The notes under the pieces were generated by a model. It had not been told where the DNA came from. It saw nothing but the letters and a program-made list of their open reading frames with translations, and searched no databases. A stretch of DNA of 58,120 nt from Alphaproteobacteria bacterium (GTDB lineage: Bacteria; Pseudomonadota; Alphaproteobacteria; Thalassobaculales; Thalassobaculaceae). Each line of letters starts with the position of its first letter. Position 1 is the stretch's first letter. Location: the NCBI GenBank assembly GCA_024742275.1, contig JANSYS010000024.1, positions 1-58,120 of the forward strand, in the 5' to 3' direction. Positions 1 through 8,067 of this stretch are shown one piece after another. Made by a program: the position numbers and the translations under genes.

Positions 1-37
1 GAACTTCGATTTGCGGGCGGTGGATAAAGTCGGACAT
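1..37 (-). CDS. tnpA: IS66 accessory protein TnpA, first 12 codons only
   Basis: An ATG at 37 on the minus strand opens [12 protein letters not shown], which resembles the N-terminus of IS66-family TnpA/OrfA proteins. The gene runs off the left edge of the window. It sits where tnpA should be, just inside the IS end, with the tnpC 3' end found at the opposite end of the window on the same strand. Only a short peptide is visible, so the call rests mainly on position. Confidence 0.6.
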   Translation of the reverse strand, partial: MSDFIHRPQIEV

Positions 38-96
38 AAGGTCGGACTTACCATCGCAGCTTAGCTGCGATCAGACGGCCCTCGCCGGAAGCATAC
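1..96 (-). mobile_element. IS66-family element, tnpA-side end (partial)
   Basis: This is the upstream end of an IS66-family insertion sequence whose interior lies off the window. The last bases (77-96), read on the minus strand, match the other IS end at 57873-57892 at about 14 of 20 positions, both beginning GTA. The 8-bp target cctcagaa at 97-104 recurs next to the other end at 57865-57872, the duplication size known for IS66. A perfect hairpin with 8-bp arms ATCGCAGC/GCTGCGAT (53-71) lies between the terminus and the tnpA start. Confidence 0.85.
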
Positions 97-302
97 CCTC
101 AGAACGCGTCCAGAAGCGCCGGGACGCCCTGCGTGCCGCAGGGCTGCGACCCGTGCAGATCTGGGTGCCGGACACCCGGCGCCCCGGCTTTGCCGCTGAA
201 TGCCGCCGCCAGGCGGCACTGATAGCGGCTGCGGATCAACAGGACACCGAGCTCTCCGAGTTCATGGATGCCGCGCTTTCCGATCTGGATCATTGGCAGT
301 GA
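97..302 (+). pseudogene. mazE: MazE-type antitoxin, 3' part split off by IS66
   Basis: This is the distal part of a MazE-family antitoxin, nearly identical to the intact copy at 50201-50419. Its first seven codons lie at 57852-57872, on the far side of IS66. The insertion duplicated cctcagaa (97-104), and joining the two halves restores the frame and the 72-residue protein. No start codon or ribosome site is left here, so antitoxin would come only from the second copy unless IS66 supplies a start. The stop overlaps the GTG start of the toxin gene. Confidence 0.8.
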
Positions 303-625
303 GGCGGGGTGATCTGGTGACCGTGGCGCTTCAAGGCGACTACGGCAAACCTCGGCCTGCGCTCATCGTGCAAGCGGATCAATTTGCCGATCTGGGGTTC
401 GTCGTGATCCTGCCGCTCACCTCGCACCTGGTCGATGCGCCACTCCTTCGCTTGCCTGTAACCCCCTCGCCCGACAACGGGCTGCGCGGCCCTTCTCAGA
501 TCATGTTGGACAAGCCCATGACGGTCAAAACCGACAAGATGGGCGCCCCCTTCGGCCGCCTTGATGACACGACCATGATCAGCGTGAACCGCTCGCTGGC
601 CCTGTTTTTAGGGCTGGCAGGCTAA
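299..625 (+). CDS. mazF: MazF/PemK-family mRNA interferase toxin (copy 1)
   Basis: This 108-residue protein is of the MazF/PemK growth-inhibitor family, which cleaves mRNA as a ribonuclease. It opens with the family-typical [10 protein letters not shown] segment, followed by [10 protein letters not shown] and later [20 protein letters not shown]. The GTG start at 299 overlaps the antitoxin stop in a GTGA arrangement. It differs at only a few residues from copy 2 (50416-50742). Because IS66 separates it from its promoter and the mazE start, expression is probably lost or altered, and the intact MazE of copy 2 could neutralise any toxin made. Confidence 0.85.
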   Translation: MRRGDLVTVALQGDYGKPRPALIVQADQFADLGFVVILPLTSHLVDAPLLRLPVTPSPDNGLRGPSQIMLDKPMTVKTDKMGAPFGRLDDTTMISVNRSLALFLGLAG

Positions 626-800
626 GCGGAACTCATATGTGTACTGGGGCACGGTTATGAGACAGCGCTCTGCGCTGGTTAGGCTGCCATAATGATGGCC
701 GTGGCAGCGGCCAACTCTGAACCTCTGCCCGTCCACCAGAAAGCAACCAGCGCGACGGAGACTATGGCGGCAGCAGCTACAGCGACGACACTCCTCCGCA

Positions 801-2195
801 TCAGGTCACCCTAAGCCAAGTCATCATCCCTGATGCGGCATGGGAAAGCATGTGGCAGTGAAACAGCCAGTCGCCGGAATTATGCGCCGAGAACGCGATC
901 TCGCGTGTCTCGCCACCGAATGTCAGGACGGTATCCCGAAGCGGTCCCAGCGTGCCGTTTACCGCGATCTCGCGGAAGTGCATGCCGTGGAGGTGCATGG
1001 CATGTGGAAAGGAGGTGTCATTGACGATTTCAAGACGGACCGGCTCATCGCGTGCCAGATCGGCCAGTGGGTCATCCGTCATACCGATGACGTCATTGAA
1101 GGCCCAGAACTGGTTGGCATCCACCAGTTGGCGAAAGGTTCTCCGCTCGCCGTTGAATTGGGCCGACTGCAGGCGGCCCATCGCGCCTCCACCCATGTGA
1201 AGGCGCACACGCCGGGCTTGTGAGAGATCCGGACGAGCCATGTTGGGGTTCGGGGGCAAGGCCTGCGGGGCATCCCTGCGCGCGGCGGACGATGCCGCGA
1301 CCACCGGGAAGGCCGACTGAACGAACCCCTCGCCATTGTCGACACGAACCAGATAGGCCGTCTCACCTTGGTCTGCCACGACGTCCACAAGGAGGTCGGC
1401 CCGCTGCCCCGGCCCGAGCAAAACCGTCTCAGACACGGGCTGCGGCGCCTCCAGCGGCATGCCGTCGAGCGCCATCACCCAGCCTTCGAGGCCGACCAGT
1501 GCCAGTTCGAAGATCCGGGCATTTGCCGCGTTCACGAGGCGAAGCCGCAGCCGCTCATGGCGGCGCACATCGAGGCTGTGCCCGTACTGCCCGTTCGTCG
1601 CGATGAAGTTCCCGAGCCGGCCCGCGTGGCTGCGATCGTGGCGCGAGGTGAAGTCTGGATCGATCTGCGCAGTGTCAGGGTTCAGGAGCCAGTCATCGAG
1701 GATCAGGACCTCGTCGCGATCCACGTCGGGCCCCTCCGGCTCTTCGACCACGAACGCGCCGTAGAGACCGCGCGCGACCTGTTCCACGGATCGGTTGTGG
1801 GCGTGGTACCAGTAGGTGCCGGCATCGGGTGCTGTGAAATCGATATCGAAGGACGCGCCGGGGGCGACGGCTTCCTGCGTCAGGCCCGCGACACCGTCCA
1901 TCGCGTTGTCGATCCGGACGCCATGCCAGTGGAGCGACGTGGCCTGAGGCAGTTCATTGACCAGACGGCGCGTGACGCGGCCGCCCTGCCGGACCCGGAT
2001 CACCGGCCCCGGCATGGAGCCGTCATAGCCCCAGATGGCCGTCTGGGGGTAGTCCGGGGGCACCAGTTGCAGGCTGGCTTCCCGTGCCGTCAGCGCCACG
2101 CCCGAGTTGCTCTGTGCAAGCAGATGGGACGGCGCAGCCGAGGCGAGCCCCGCGGCCGTCCCGATCTTCAGGATATCGCGTCTTGAGTAGGTCAT
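801..2195 (-). CDS. Periplasmic multicopper oxidase (CueO/SufI-like)
   Basis: This 464-residue multicopper oxidase would oxidise a metal ion or organic substrate and pass electrons to O2 in the periplasm. The N-terminus SRRDILK plus a hydrophobic stretch is a Tat-type signal. Copper motifs are HWHG (residues 89-92), WYHAH (about 129-133), HAMHLHG and the C-terminal HCHMLSHAASGMM, with a Met axial ligand as in CueO-type enzymes. It is last in a leftward operon, 44 bp after the diheme cytochrome gene, so the cytochromes may exchange electrons with it. The exact substrate cannot be read; copper detoxification is the likely role from context. Confidence 0.85.
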   Translation of the reverse strand: MTYSRRDILKIGTAAGLASAAPSHLLAQSNSGVALTAREASLQLVPPDYPQTAIWGYDGSMPGPVIRVRQGGRVTRRLVNELPQATSLHWHGVRIDNAMDGVAGLTQEAVAPGASFDIDFTAPDAGTYWYHAHNRSVEQVARGLYGAFVVEEPEGPDVDRDEVLILDDWLLNPDTAQIDPDFTSRHDRSHAGRLGNFIATNGQYGHSLDVRRHERLRLRLVNAANARIFELALVGLEGWVMALDGMPLEAPQPVSETVLLGPGQRADLLVDVVADQGETAYLVRVDNGEGFVQSAFPVVAASSAARRDAPQALPPNPNMARPDLSQARRVRLHMGGGAMGRLQSAQFNGERRTFRQLVDANQFWAFNDVIGMTDDPLADLARDEPVRLEIVNDTSFPHAMHLHGMHFREIAVNGTLGPLRDTVLTFGGETREIAFSAHNSGDWLFHCHMLSHAASGMMTWLRVT

Positions 2196-2239
2196 GTCAT
2201 CTTCCTCGAGGGCGCGCGCCAGGATCGGATCGCGCCTTG

Positions 2240-3178
2240 TCAGTCGGCCTCGCTTTCCGTCGCATGCACACCTGCCATCTCGATCCCGGCGACATCGCTG
2301 TCGAGCAGGTATGTCGCCATCGCTTCGAGATCCGCTTGTGTCAGGAAGCCCGTCCCATACATGACGACCTCTCCCATCGAGCCTCCGAAAGCGTCGCCGG
2401 AGGGCGTGATGCCCGTTTTGAGAGCGTAGGCGAGGTTGGAGACGGTCCAGCCGCCCGCAATCAGGTCGGGGGATCTGATCGACGGAGCGTCGTTGCCGCC
2501 GGGAAGCGCATCGTTGCCAGCGAACACGGCGTCGAGCACGCGCGCACCCGCAAGGTTCCGCTCTGTATGGCAGGCGCCGCAATGCGTCGCGCCCCGAACC
2601 AGTTCCCGCCCGCGGTTCCACATCTCACTCTGCCCATCGACCGGCTCCGTCTCAGGATTATCGAGATAGGCCACCCGCCAGAGCTTCAGGCCCCAGCGCT
2701 GATCGAAAGGAAACTCCACCTCATGCGGCGGGACACCCTCGGCCACCGGAGGTACGGTCTGGAATGCGGCCCACAGGTCGGCAATGTCCTGGTCGGAGAA
2801 ATCGGCGTAAAACGGATAAGTGAATGTCGGATAGTAGGGCGCGCCATCCGGACCGATGCCTTGCCGCACCGCACGGGCAAAGTCCTCGACAGTCCACGCT
2901 CCGATGCCAAAGTCGGGGTCAGTGGTGAGGTTCGGCGGATAGAACGTGCCGAAGTCGGTGGGAAGCGGGGCACCGCCGGCGAGCGGCGCGCCTCCGTCCT
3001 CGAAGTTGGTGTGACAGGCAATACAGCCGCTTGCGCGGGCCAGATAGGCCCCACGCGCGATATCTCCGACCAACTCGATCGGTTCCGGCTCCACGCCGAC
3101 CTGCCATGCGGCCAGCGCAGCGACGGTGGCGACACCAAGCACCGCAGTCGCTGCGCCAAATTTCAGGACCGGGCGCAT
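2240..3178 (-). CDS. Diheme cytochrome c, membrane-anchored
   Basis: This 312-residue electron-transfer protein has two haem-binding motifs, CIACH (residues 52-56) and CGACH (200-204), each followed by a cytochrome c-like domain. A single hydrophobic segment at residues 8-26 should export and probably anchor it. The layout resembles the cytochrome subunits of alcohol and sugar dehydrogenases (two or three c-type domains), but no dehydrogenase is nearby. ATG at 3178 is chosen; a GTG at 3184 overlapping the upstream stop is also possible. It lies between cytochrome c' and the multicopper oxidase in the same operon. Confidence 0.85.
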   Translation of the reverse strand: MRPVLKFGAATAVLGVATVAALAAWQVGVEPEPIELVGDIARGAYLARASGCIACHTNFEDGGAPLAGGAPLPTDFGTFYPPNLTTDPDFGIGAWTVEDFARAVRQGIGPDGAPYYPTFTYPFYADFSDQDIADLWAAFQTVPPVAEGVPPHEVEFPFDQRWGLKLWRVAYLDNPETEPVDGQSEMWNRGRELVRGATHCGACHTERNLAGARVLDAVFAGNDALPGGNDAPSIRSPDLIAGGWTVSNLAYALKTGITPSGDAFGGSMGEVVMYGTGFLTQADLEAMATYLLDSDVAGIEMAGVHATESEAD

Positions 3179-3180
3179 CG

Positions 3181-3759
3181 TCACTCGTCCTCGGCGCGAA
3201 ACCGGGTGTGGCAGGCCGAACAGACCTGGCTTGCCATCGCGAAGGCCGCATCGGCGGGCATGGCACCGATATCTGCGGCTGTCATGCCACTCATCATGCC
3301 ACCGCCCATCATGCCGCTGACGTTTCCACCCATCATGCTGCCGCCGCCCATCATGGTGCCGGTAGACATCCCGCCTTGCTCATGAGCGAGGCCGTTGTCT
3401 GCGGCGAGGGCGAGACCGCGTGCGGCCACCTGCATCTGCTCAGCGAGGGCGGCGAACCTGTCCCACTCCTCCCAGATAAGATCACGGGCCTCGGAGGGAT
3501 CGCCGTTGCTACCTTCGGGGAACAAGTCCGTCATTGTGCTGCCGGAATGCGCCTCGATGGTTTCCGCCGCGCGCCTCAAGGCGTCTCCATCGTACTCGAG
3601 TTCGCCGCGCATCATGGGTGCGACGGCTTGCACCGCATCGCCCATGGCCTTCATGCCTTCCATGCGCTCCAGGACGACGCCGGTGGCACCCGTGTGCGCC
3701 AGCGCCGCCGCACCGGCGATGACACTGGCAAGAGCAATGCTCGTCAATCTGATGTTCAT
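3181..3759 (-). CDS. Class II cytochrome c' with Met-rich insert
   Basis: This is a periplasmic cytochrome c' of 192 residues with a signal peptide (residues 1-21) and the C-terminal haem site CSACHTRFR typical of the four-helix cytochrome c' family. Known family roles are NO binding and electron transfer. It carries an unusual Met/Gly-rich insert (roughly residues 130-160, with repeats such as TMMGGGSMMGG) before the last helix. Such Met clusters often bind Cu(I), which fits the operon. ATG 3759 overlaps the stop of the preceding gene (ATGA) and follows an AGGAG ribosome site. Confidence 0.85.
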   Translation of the reverse strand: MNIRLTSIALASVIAGAAALAHTGATGVVLERMEGMKAMGDAVQAVAPMMRGELEYDGDALRRAAETIEAHSGSTMTDLFPEGSNGDPSEARDLIWEEWDRFAALAEQMQVAARGLALAADNGLAHEQGGMSTGTMMGGGSMMGGNVSGMMGGGMMSGMTAADIGAMPADAAFAMASQVCSACHTRFRAEDE

Positions 3760-4151
3760 GGGGTTTCTCCTCTTATTGGTGGTCGAGATTTGTGAGAATC
3801 GCACGACCCATTTCGGGGAGGTGGTAGATCAAAAGATATAGTCACGCTTTGGCCATCGCTTCTGGCCAAAGCAAAGCGATGGCTGAATTCCGCAATTTGG
3901 ATTTCGAACCGGGGATTATTCAGAAATGCGGATACGGTCTTGCAATCGAGACCCGGATGACAATGCGGGTCCACCCCTGCTCTTTCATCCTCAGCATGGC
4001 TTCGATGAAGGTCCGCATGGCCATGCAAATTCACTTGCTCGAATACTCCACCCGTAGCCTTAGCTGTGTCGGGCAAAATCGAAAAGGCCATCGACAGCAT
4101 GACGCAGACGACAGGAAGGGCTTTGGCCGAGGTGTGATGCCCGGTTCCCAT
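3756..4151 (-). CDS. Small His-rich exported protein, unknown
   Basis: This 131-residue protein of no recognised family has an N-terminal hydrophobic export signal (about residues 10-30). A His-rich stretch follows, including LHGHADLHRSHAEDER and VDPHCHPGLDC, which could bind a metal. It is supported as a gene by tight coupling: its ATG overlaps the upstream cytochrome stop as TGATG, and its stop overlaps the cytochrome c' start as ATGA. Function is unknown; a periplasmic metal-binding role is only an inference from composition and operon. Confidence 0.6.
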   Translation of the reverse strand: MGTGHHTSAKALPVVCVMLSMAFSILPDTAKATGGVFEQVNLHGHADLHRSHAEDERAGVDPHCHPGLDCKTVSAFLNNPRFEIQIAEFSHRFALARSDGQSVTISFDLPPPRNGSCDSHKSRPPIRGETP

Positions 4152-4588
4152 CAATTGATCCCGTTCGCACGTTGAAGTTCACGGACATACGCCGTGATGG
4201 CCATGACATCGGCACGCGTAACACCTTCGACCGGCGGCATATTTCCGAAATTCCAGTGATGCGCCCTTACACCATTCTGGGCGGCCAGGAGGAACGCGGC
4301 ATCCCCGTGGTGGCTTGGCTCGTAAATGCGGTGAACCAGCGGTGGTGCCACGCCGTTGCGACCGGCGGCGTTCTCGCCATGACACTCGACGCACAAAGCG
4401 TCGAAGCCGATTTCGCCCAACTGCGCCTGAGTAGACAAGGATTCAGGAAGACGCACTTCCACCATTGGAATGCCTTCAATCGCGGCAGACGACACCGAGC
4501 TGTCGTCTCTCGTCGTAGAATACCACCAACCAATCGCCGCGATGGCGAAAATAGGCCCTATTGCAATTGCTGTTTTCGTTGCATTCAT
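4151..4588 (-). CDS. Monohaem cytochrome c, signal-anchored
   Basis: This 145-residue protein has an N-terminal membrane segment (residues 6-24), one haem site CVECH and a downstream NMPPVEGV that supplies the usual Met axial ligand. It is a small soluble-type cytochrome c, likely a periplasmic electron shuttle to the multicopper oxidase or to a terminal oxidase. ATG 4588 is preferred because it starts directly before the signal; a longer in-frame extension upstream exists. It is first in the coupled set running down to 801. Confidence 0.8.
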   Translation of the reverse strand: MNATKTAIAIGPIFAIAAIGWWYSTTRDDSSVSSAAIEGIPMVEVRLPESLSTQAQLGEIGFDALCVECHGENAAGRNGVAPPLVHRIYEPSHHGDAAFLLAAQNGVRAHHWNFGNMPPVEGVTRADVMAITAYVRELQRANGIN

Positions 4589-4687
4589 TTTGAATTTAGC
4601 ATCCTGGCTGCTCTGGCTGACGTTTTTTAACGGTAGCGACCGTCTGCTCAACCCGCCAGCTTCCCCATTTTTGTAACCATGTGTAAC

Positions 4688-4708
4688 CTCCTACGTAGGC
4701 TATAGGAG
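4688..4708 (-). promoter_or_regulatory. Dyad upstream of the cytochrome/oxidase operon
   Basis: A perfect 6-bp inverted repeat CTCCTA/TAGGAG with a 9-bp spacer lies 100 bp upstream of the leftward cytochrome genes, in the only sizeable gap (4589-4733) of the leftward gene run. It could be a regulator site for a second promoter within the island. Two GTAACC motifs lie beside it (about 4674-4688). No promoter core is clear enough to call. Confidence 0.3.
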
Positions 4709-4733
4709 CTCGTCACCCCGACGTGGCGCAACC

Positions 4734-5054
4734 TCAGCCCTCAAGCACCTTCTTCCGGTTTTCGAATTCCTCTTCGTCGATCTCACCTGCGGCGAAGCGT
4801 TCGCGCAGGATGTCGATTGCGTCGCGCTTTCCGCGATTTTCTCCGGACCGGTTGTCGGCAAACCATCTCACCGCCAGTACAACCAAGACGATGACGACGC
4901 CCCAGAAAAGAAGCATCATCAGGCCACCCACCATGCCGTAGCCGCTACCCCACATCATGTAATCATACCTCGCCTGCCAATCCGCCGGAGGATCGCCGGT
5001 CACCGCCGTCGGAAGCATTACGAACAGCGCCAGTGTCGCTAACCATCTCAGCAT
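4734..5054 (-). CDS. SHOCT-domain membrane protein
   Basis: This 106-residue protein has a signal or first membrane segment (residues 1-20), a second membrane helix (about 38-62) and a C-terminal SHOCT motif (DILRERFAAGEIDEEEFENR). SHOCT domains are short oligomerisation modules and are common in small membrane proteins of metal-resistance loci. Its start lies 92 bp inside the 3' end of the kinase gene, an unusually long overlap that implies translational coupling or a C-terminal extension of the kinase. The partner is unknown. Confidence 0.7.
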   Translation of the reverse strand: MLRWLATLALFVMLPTAVTGDPPADWQARYDYMMWGSGYGMVGGLMMLLFWGVVIVLVVLAVRWFADNRSGENRGKRDAIDILRERFAAGEIDEEEFENRKKVLEG

Positions 5055-6474
5055 TTTCCCACTCCTCTTTCGCCAATGACGTGTTGTGAGTCCGCCCGCC
5101 CACGTGCGGGACGACCATGGTCGCCACGACTCCGCCGTCCCTCCGGTTCGTGAGATAGATCTCGCCGCCATGCGCACGGATGATCGATCGAGCAATGGAA
5201 AGCCCCAGACCATGCCCGCCGGTCTCAAGCGAACGCGAGCCTTCGAGCCGGAAGAACGGATCGAAGACCTGCTCGAGCTTGTCGGACGGGATACCCGGAC
5301 CTCCGTCCCGTATCTCGATAAAGAGGGTATCGTCCTCGGACCGCCAGGCGATCTCGGCGCTCCCCCCGTAGCGGAGCGCGTTCTCGGCGACGTTTCGCAC
5401 AGCGCGGCGAAACGAGACCGGGCGCAGGCGAACTTGGACGTCAGGTCCACCGACGATTTTCGGCGGATCCGACATGTCGGCTGCCAGATCGTGAAGAAAC
5501 ATACTGACATCGAGCTCTCGCGGCTCTTCTCTGCCGGTCAGGTCCTCGGCGAAGCTCAACGTCGCCTCCGCCATGGTCTGCATTTCCTCGATCGACTCGA
5601 TCAGGCTTTCTCGGGTCTCATTGTCGTCCACCATTTCGGCGCGCACCCTGAGCGCTGTGAGTGGCGAGCGCAGGTCATGGCCGACGGCGGCAAGAACACG
5701 CGTCCGGTCGGCGACGAATCTGGTCAGGCGTTCCTGCATAAGGTTGAACGCCCGCGTCAGGTCCTCGACCTCCGCGGGACCGATCAGAGGCAACGGGACC
5801 GCGTCTTCACCTCGCCCAAGTCGCTCGGCCGCGCCTGCCAGCTTTTGCAATGGCCCGGTGAGGCGCGTGACTAGAAACCAGCACACCGCGACGAGGATGA
5901 GCGCAGCCGTCGTCGCGAAGGTGAAGGTAGAGAACAAGGGCCATTGCAGCGGCGGCCGCTCGAATCGGGTCCCGACGTTCAGCCACTGCCCTCCGGCGAG
6001 CGCAATGGACAGCGTCATCTCCAGCGCCGCCATTTCGCCCCGCATCATCGAGCGGTGCATTTCCGCCATCTCTGGCGAGAGGTTGGGCAGCGGCAGGACC
6101 GGCGTCTCGATATCATCGAGTTGGACACGGATATCGCGGCTGTAGCTGTCGCCAAGAAGGGCCCGCACGCGGGCTTCCACGGGCGTCGCATGGTGATGGT
6201 CAGGCTCCGTTACGCTCGGTGCGTCGGATAATTCGAAACGCACGAGCGGCGAGTTCGCGGCACGCAGGATCGATGCCTGAAGGTCGGGCGGCGCTTCTTC
6301 CAGAAGCCTGGCGACGTTAGCGGCCCGGCCGGCGGCCTCGAACCCAAGCGCCGCACGGATGGCCAGGCTGCGCTCGTCCACGAAAAGCCACAGGCTGATG
6401 GCCTGCGCGACGACGAGTGCGGCGACGATCAGAATGACGAGTTGAGCGCGCAAGCTTCGAAACGACCGTCTCAT
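4963..6474 (-). CDS. Sensor histidine kinase, probable copper/metal sensor
   Basis: This 503-residue inner-membrane kinase has TM1 at residues 11-31, a periplasmic loop to about 180, TM2 at about 184-203, HAMP, the phospho-acceptor motif GHDLRSPL (His266), an N box (RNVAENALRYGG) and ATP motifs DGGPGIP and GHGLGLSIA. The sensor loop carries HHH (93-95) and a Met-rich patch MAEMHRSMMRGEM (136-148), suggestive of Cu(I)/Ag(I) binding. ATG 6474 overlaps the response-regulator stop (ATGA). The last about 40 residues are low in similarity to kinases and overlap the SHOCT gene. Confidence 0.88.
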   Translation of the reverse strand: MRRSFRSLRAQLVILIVAALVVAQAISLWLFVDERSLAIRAALGFEAAGRAANVARLLEEAPPDLQASILRAANSPLVRFELSDAPSVTEPDHHHATPVEARVRALLGDSYSRDIRVQLDDIETPVLPLPNLSPEMAEMHRSMMRGEMAALEMTLSIALAGGQWLNVGTRFERPPLQWPLFSTFTFATTAALILVAVCWFLVTRLTGPLQKLAGAAERLGRGEDAVPLPLIGPAEVEDLTRAFNLMQERLTRFVADRTRVLAAVGHDLRSPLTALRVRAEMVDDNETRESLIESIEEMQTMAEATLSFAEDLTGREEPRELDVSMFLHDLAADMSDPPKIVGGPDVQVRLRPVSFRRAVRNVAENALRYGGSAEIAWRSEDDTLFIEIRDGGPGIPSDKLEQVFDPFFRLEGSRSLETGGHGLGLSIARSIIRAHGGEIYLTNRRDGGVVATMVVPHVGGRTHNTSLAKEEWENAEMVSDTGAVRNASDGGDRRSSGGLAGEV

Positions 6475-7196
6475 TCGACGACCTCGACATCCGTTGCGAG
6501 GCAGTAGCCACCGTTTCGGACCGTCGTGATGATCCTCGGGCGCAGGGCGTCGGGCTCGATCTTTCGCCTGAGCCTGCTGATCTGGTTGTCGATGGTCCGG
6601 TCCATGGGGCCCGCAGCCCGGCCCGAGGTCAGGTCGAGCAACTGATCCCGGCTCAGGACCTTCCGGGGGCGTTCCAGAAGGACTGTCAGCAGACGATAGT
6701 CCGCAGTCGTCAGCAGCAGACGTTCCCCGCCGGGCGTCTCGATAGCCTGTCCATCCGTGTCGAGCGTCATGCCGGCGAAGCGAACGCGTTTTCCTGCGAG
6801 TTCCCCGGCGTGGTTCTCGGCGGATGAACTCCTGCGCAACACGGCTTTGATACGCGCCAGCAGCTCACGGGGGTTGAACGGCTTCGGCAGGTAGTCGTCC
6901 GCACCCAGTTCCAGGCCTACAATCCGGTCCGTTTCCTTGCCGAGTGCGGTCAACATTATGATAGGGAGACTCGATTGCCTTGCAAGCCTTCGGCAGACGG
7001 AAAGACCGTCCTCGCCCGGCATCATCACATCCAGCACCAGCAGATCGTAATGGCCAGAGGCCAACTGGGCGTCCATTTCGACCGCGTCCTTGGCCGCGGT
7101 TGCGCGCATGCCGTTTTTTTCCAGGAACCGGGTGACCGACTCCCGGATCTGCCTGTGGTCATCCACGACCAGGATATGAGGGCTGCTGGACATCAT
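6471..7196 (-). CDS. OmpR-family response regulator
   Basis: This 241-residue DNA-binding regulator has a receiver domain with phospho-acceptor Asp56 (LVLDVMMPGEDG) and the conserved Lys in PKPFNP, then a winged-helix output domain (TIDNQISRLRRKIE region). It partners with the adjacent kinase and probably controls both divergent operons from the 7197-7363 gap. Two successive ATGs (7196 and 7193) could start it. It is the first gene of the leftward run. Confidence 0.9.
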   Translation of the reverse strand: MMSSSPHILVVDDHRQIRESVTRFLEKNGMRATAAKDAVEMDAQLASGHYDLLVLDVMMPGEDGLSVCRRLARQSSLPIIMLTALGKETDRIVGLELGADDYLPKPFNPRELLARIKAVLRRSSSAENHAGELAGKRVRFAGMTLDTDGQAIETPGGERLLLTTADYRLLTVLLERPRKVLSRDQLLDLTSGRAAGPMDRTIDNQISRLRRKIEPDALRPRIITTVRNGGYCLATDVEVVE

Positions 7197-7246
7197 TTTC
7201 TTTTTTACCGAACCGGCTTTCCACGGTCAGAGGCTGTTTTGTCTCC

Positions 7247-7287
7247 ATTTGTATCAGATCGGCTGCTTGCGACACGCGGATACAAAT
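7247..7287. promoter_or_regulatory. Inverted repeat in the divergent promoter region
   Basis: Perfect 9-bp arms ATTTGTATC (7247-7255) and GATACAAAT (7279-7287) sit 32 bp centre to centre, about three helical turns, in the gap between the response-regulator gene and the EF-hand gene. This is the best candidate for autoregulated control of both metal-island operons by the OmpR-type regulator. Assignment is by position; no binding data can be seen. Confidence 0.5.
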
Positions 7288-7363
7288 CCATGAATGACGC
7301 CCGTTCCGATTTGCGCTGTGACTACCGACATGAGGCGTGCAAGGCAAAACGGAGGATATTCGA

Positions 7364-7996
7364 ATGACGTTACGTGGAAAGATGGCAGCCTCCGCGGCAG
7401 CAGTCCTGTTGGCGGCAGGAGCGGCAATGGCGGACAGCGGGGCGCATCATGGGGATGCTGGCGGCGCGGGCATGGCCGGCGAGCACGACATGATGGAGAT
7501 GATGACACGCATGCACGGCATGATGATGGGCGGTCAGATGGGCATGGGGATGATGGGCGTCCCAGGCGGCATGGGCATGATGGGCCCCGGCGGACCGATG
7601 ATAGCCGGCATGACAGCTTTGCCCGGCATAGGCATGATGTCGGATCTCGATGCGGATGGCGACGGTGTCGTGACGCCTGAGGAGGCGCGCACCGGGCTCG
7701 GCAGTCTTCTGTCGGAGTACGATGCGGACAGAGATGGCACACTCTCCATCGCAGAGTTCGAGACGCTGCACAGCGCGCTCATCCGCGAGACGATGGTCGA
7801 TCGGTTCCAGCATCTCGACGCGGACGGTGACGGCCGGATCACCGTAGAAGAGATGCAGGCACCTGCCGCGCAGATGCAACGCATGCAAGCTCTGCGAGAG
7901 CGGATGATGGACGAAGGCGGATATGCTCCGGGCCAGATGATGCCCGGTCAGGGACGCATGATGGATGAAGGCGGCCCTCGCATGCAGGGCAACTGA
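7364..7996 (+). CDS. Exported Met-rich EF-hand protein
   Basis: This 210-residue protein has a signal peptide (residues 1-23, ending AMA-DS), a long Met/Gly/His-rich segment (about 25-95, with runs such as HGMMMGGQMGMGMMG) and three EF-hand loops: DLDADGDGVVTPEE, YDADRDGTLSIAE and HLDADGDGRITVEE. It should bind Ca2+ and, through Met/His, probably Cu in the periplasm. The start follows GGAGG at 7351-7355. It is first in the rightward operon. Exact role unknown. Confidence 0.8.
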   Translation: MTLRGKMAASAAAVLLAAGAAMADSGAHHGDAGGAGMAGEHDMMEMMTRMHGMMMGGQMGMGMMGVPGGMGMMGPGGPMIAGMTALPGIGMMSDLDADGDGVVTPEEARTGLGSLLSEYDADRDGTLSIAEFETLHSALIRETMVDRFQHLDADGDGRITVEEMQAPAAQMQRMQALRERMMDEGGYAPGQMMPGQGRMMDEGGPRMQGN

Positions 7997-8067
7997 CGGT
8001 CTCTTCACGCGTTGTCGAGAATGAGGGCCGGAGCGAACCTCCGGCCTGTACCCACTGAAGAAAAAGG

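Noticed and set aside
715..800. Short plus-strand stretch reading GDYGGSSYSDDTPPHQVT, reminiscent of formylglycine-enzyme family entry motifs
   Set aside because: Only about 25 codons, no start or stop context, and the adjacent oxidase gene ends normally; could be chance.
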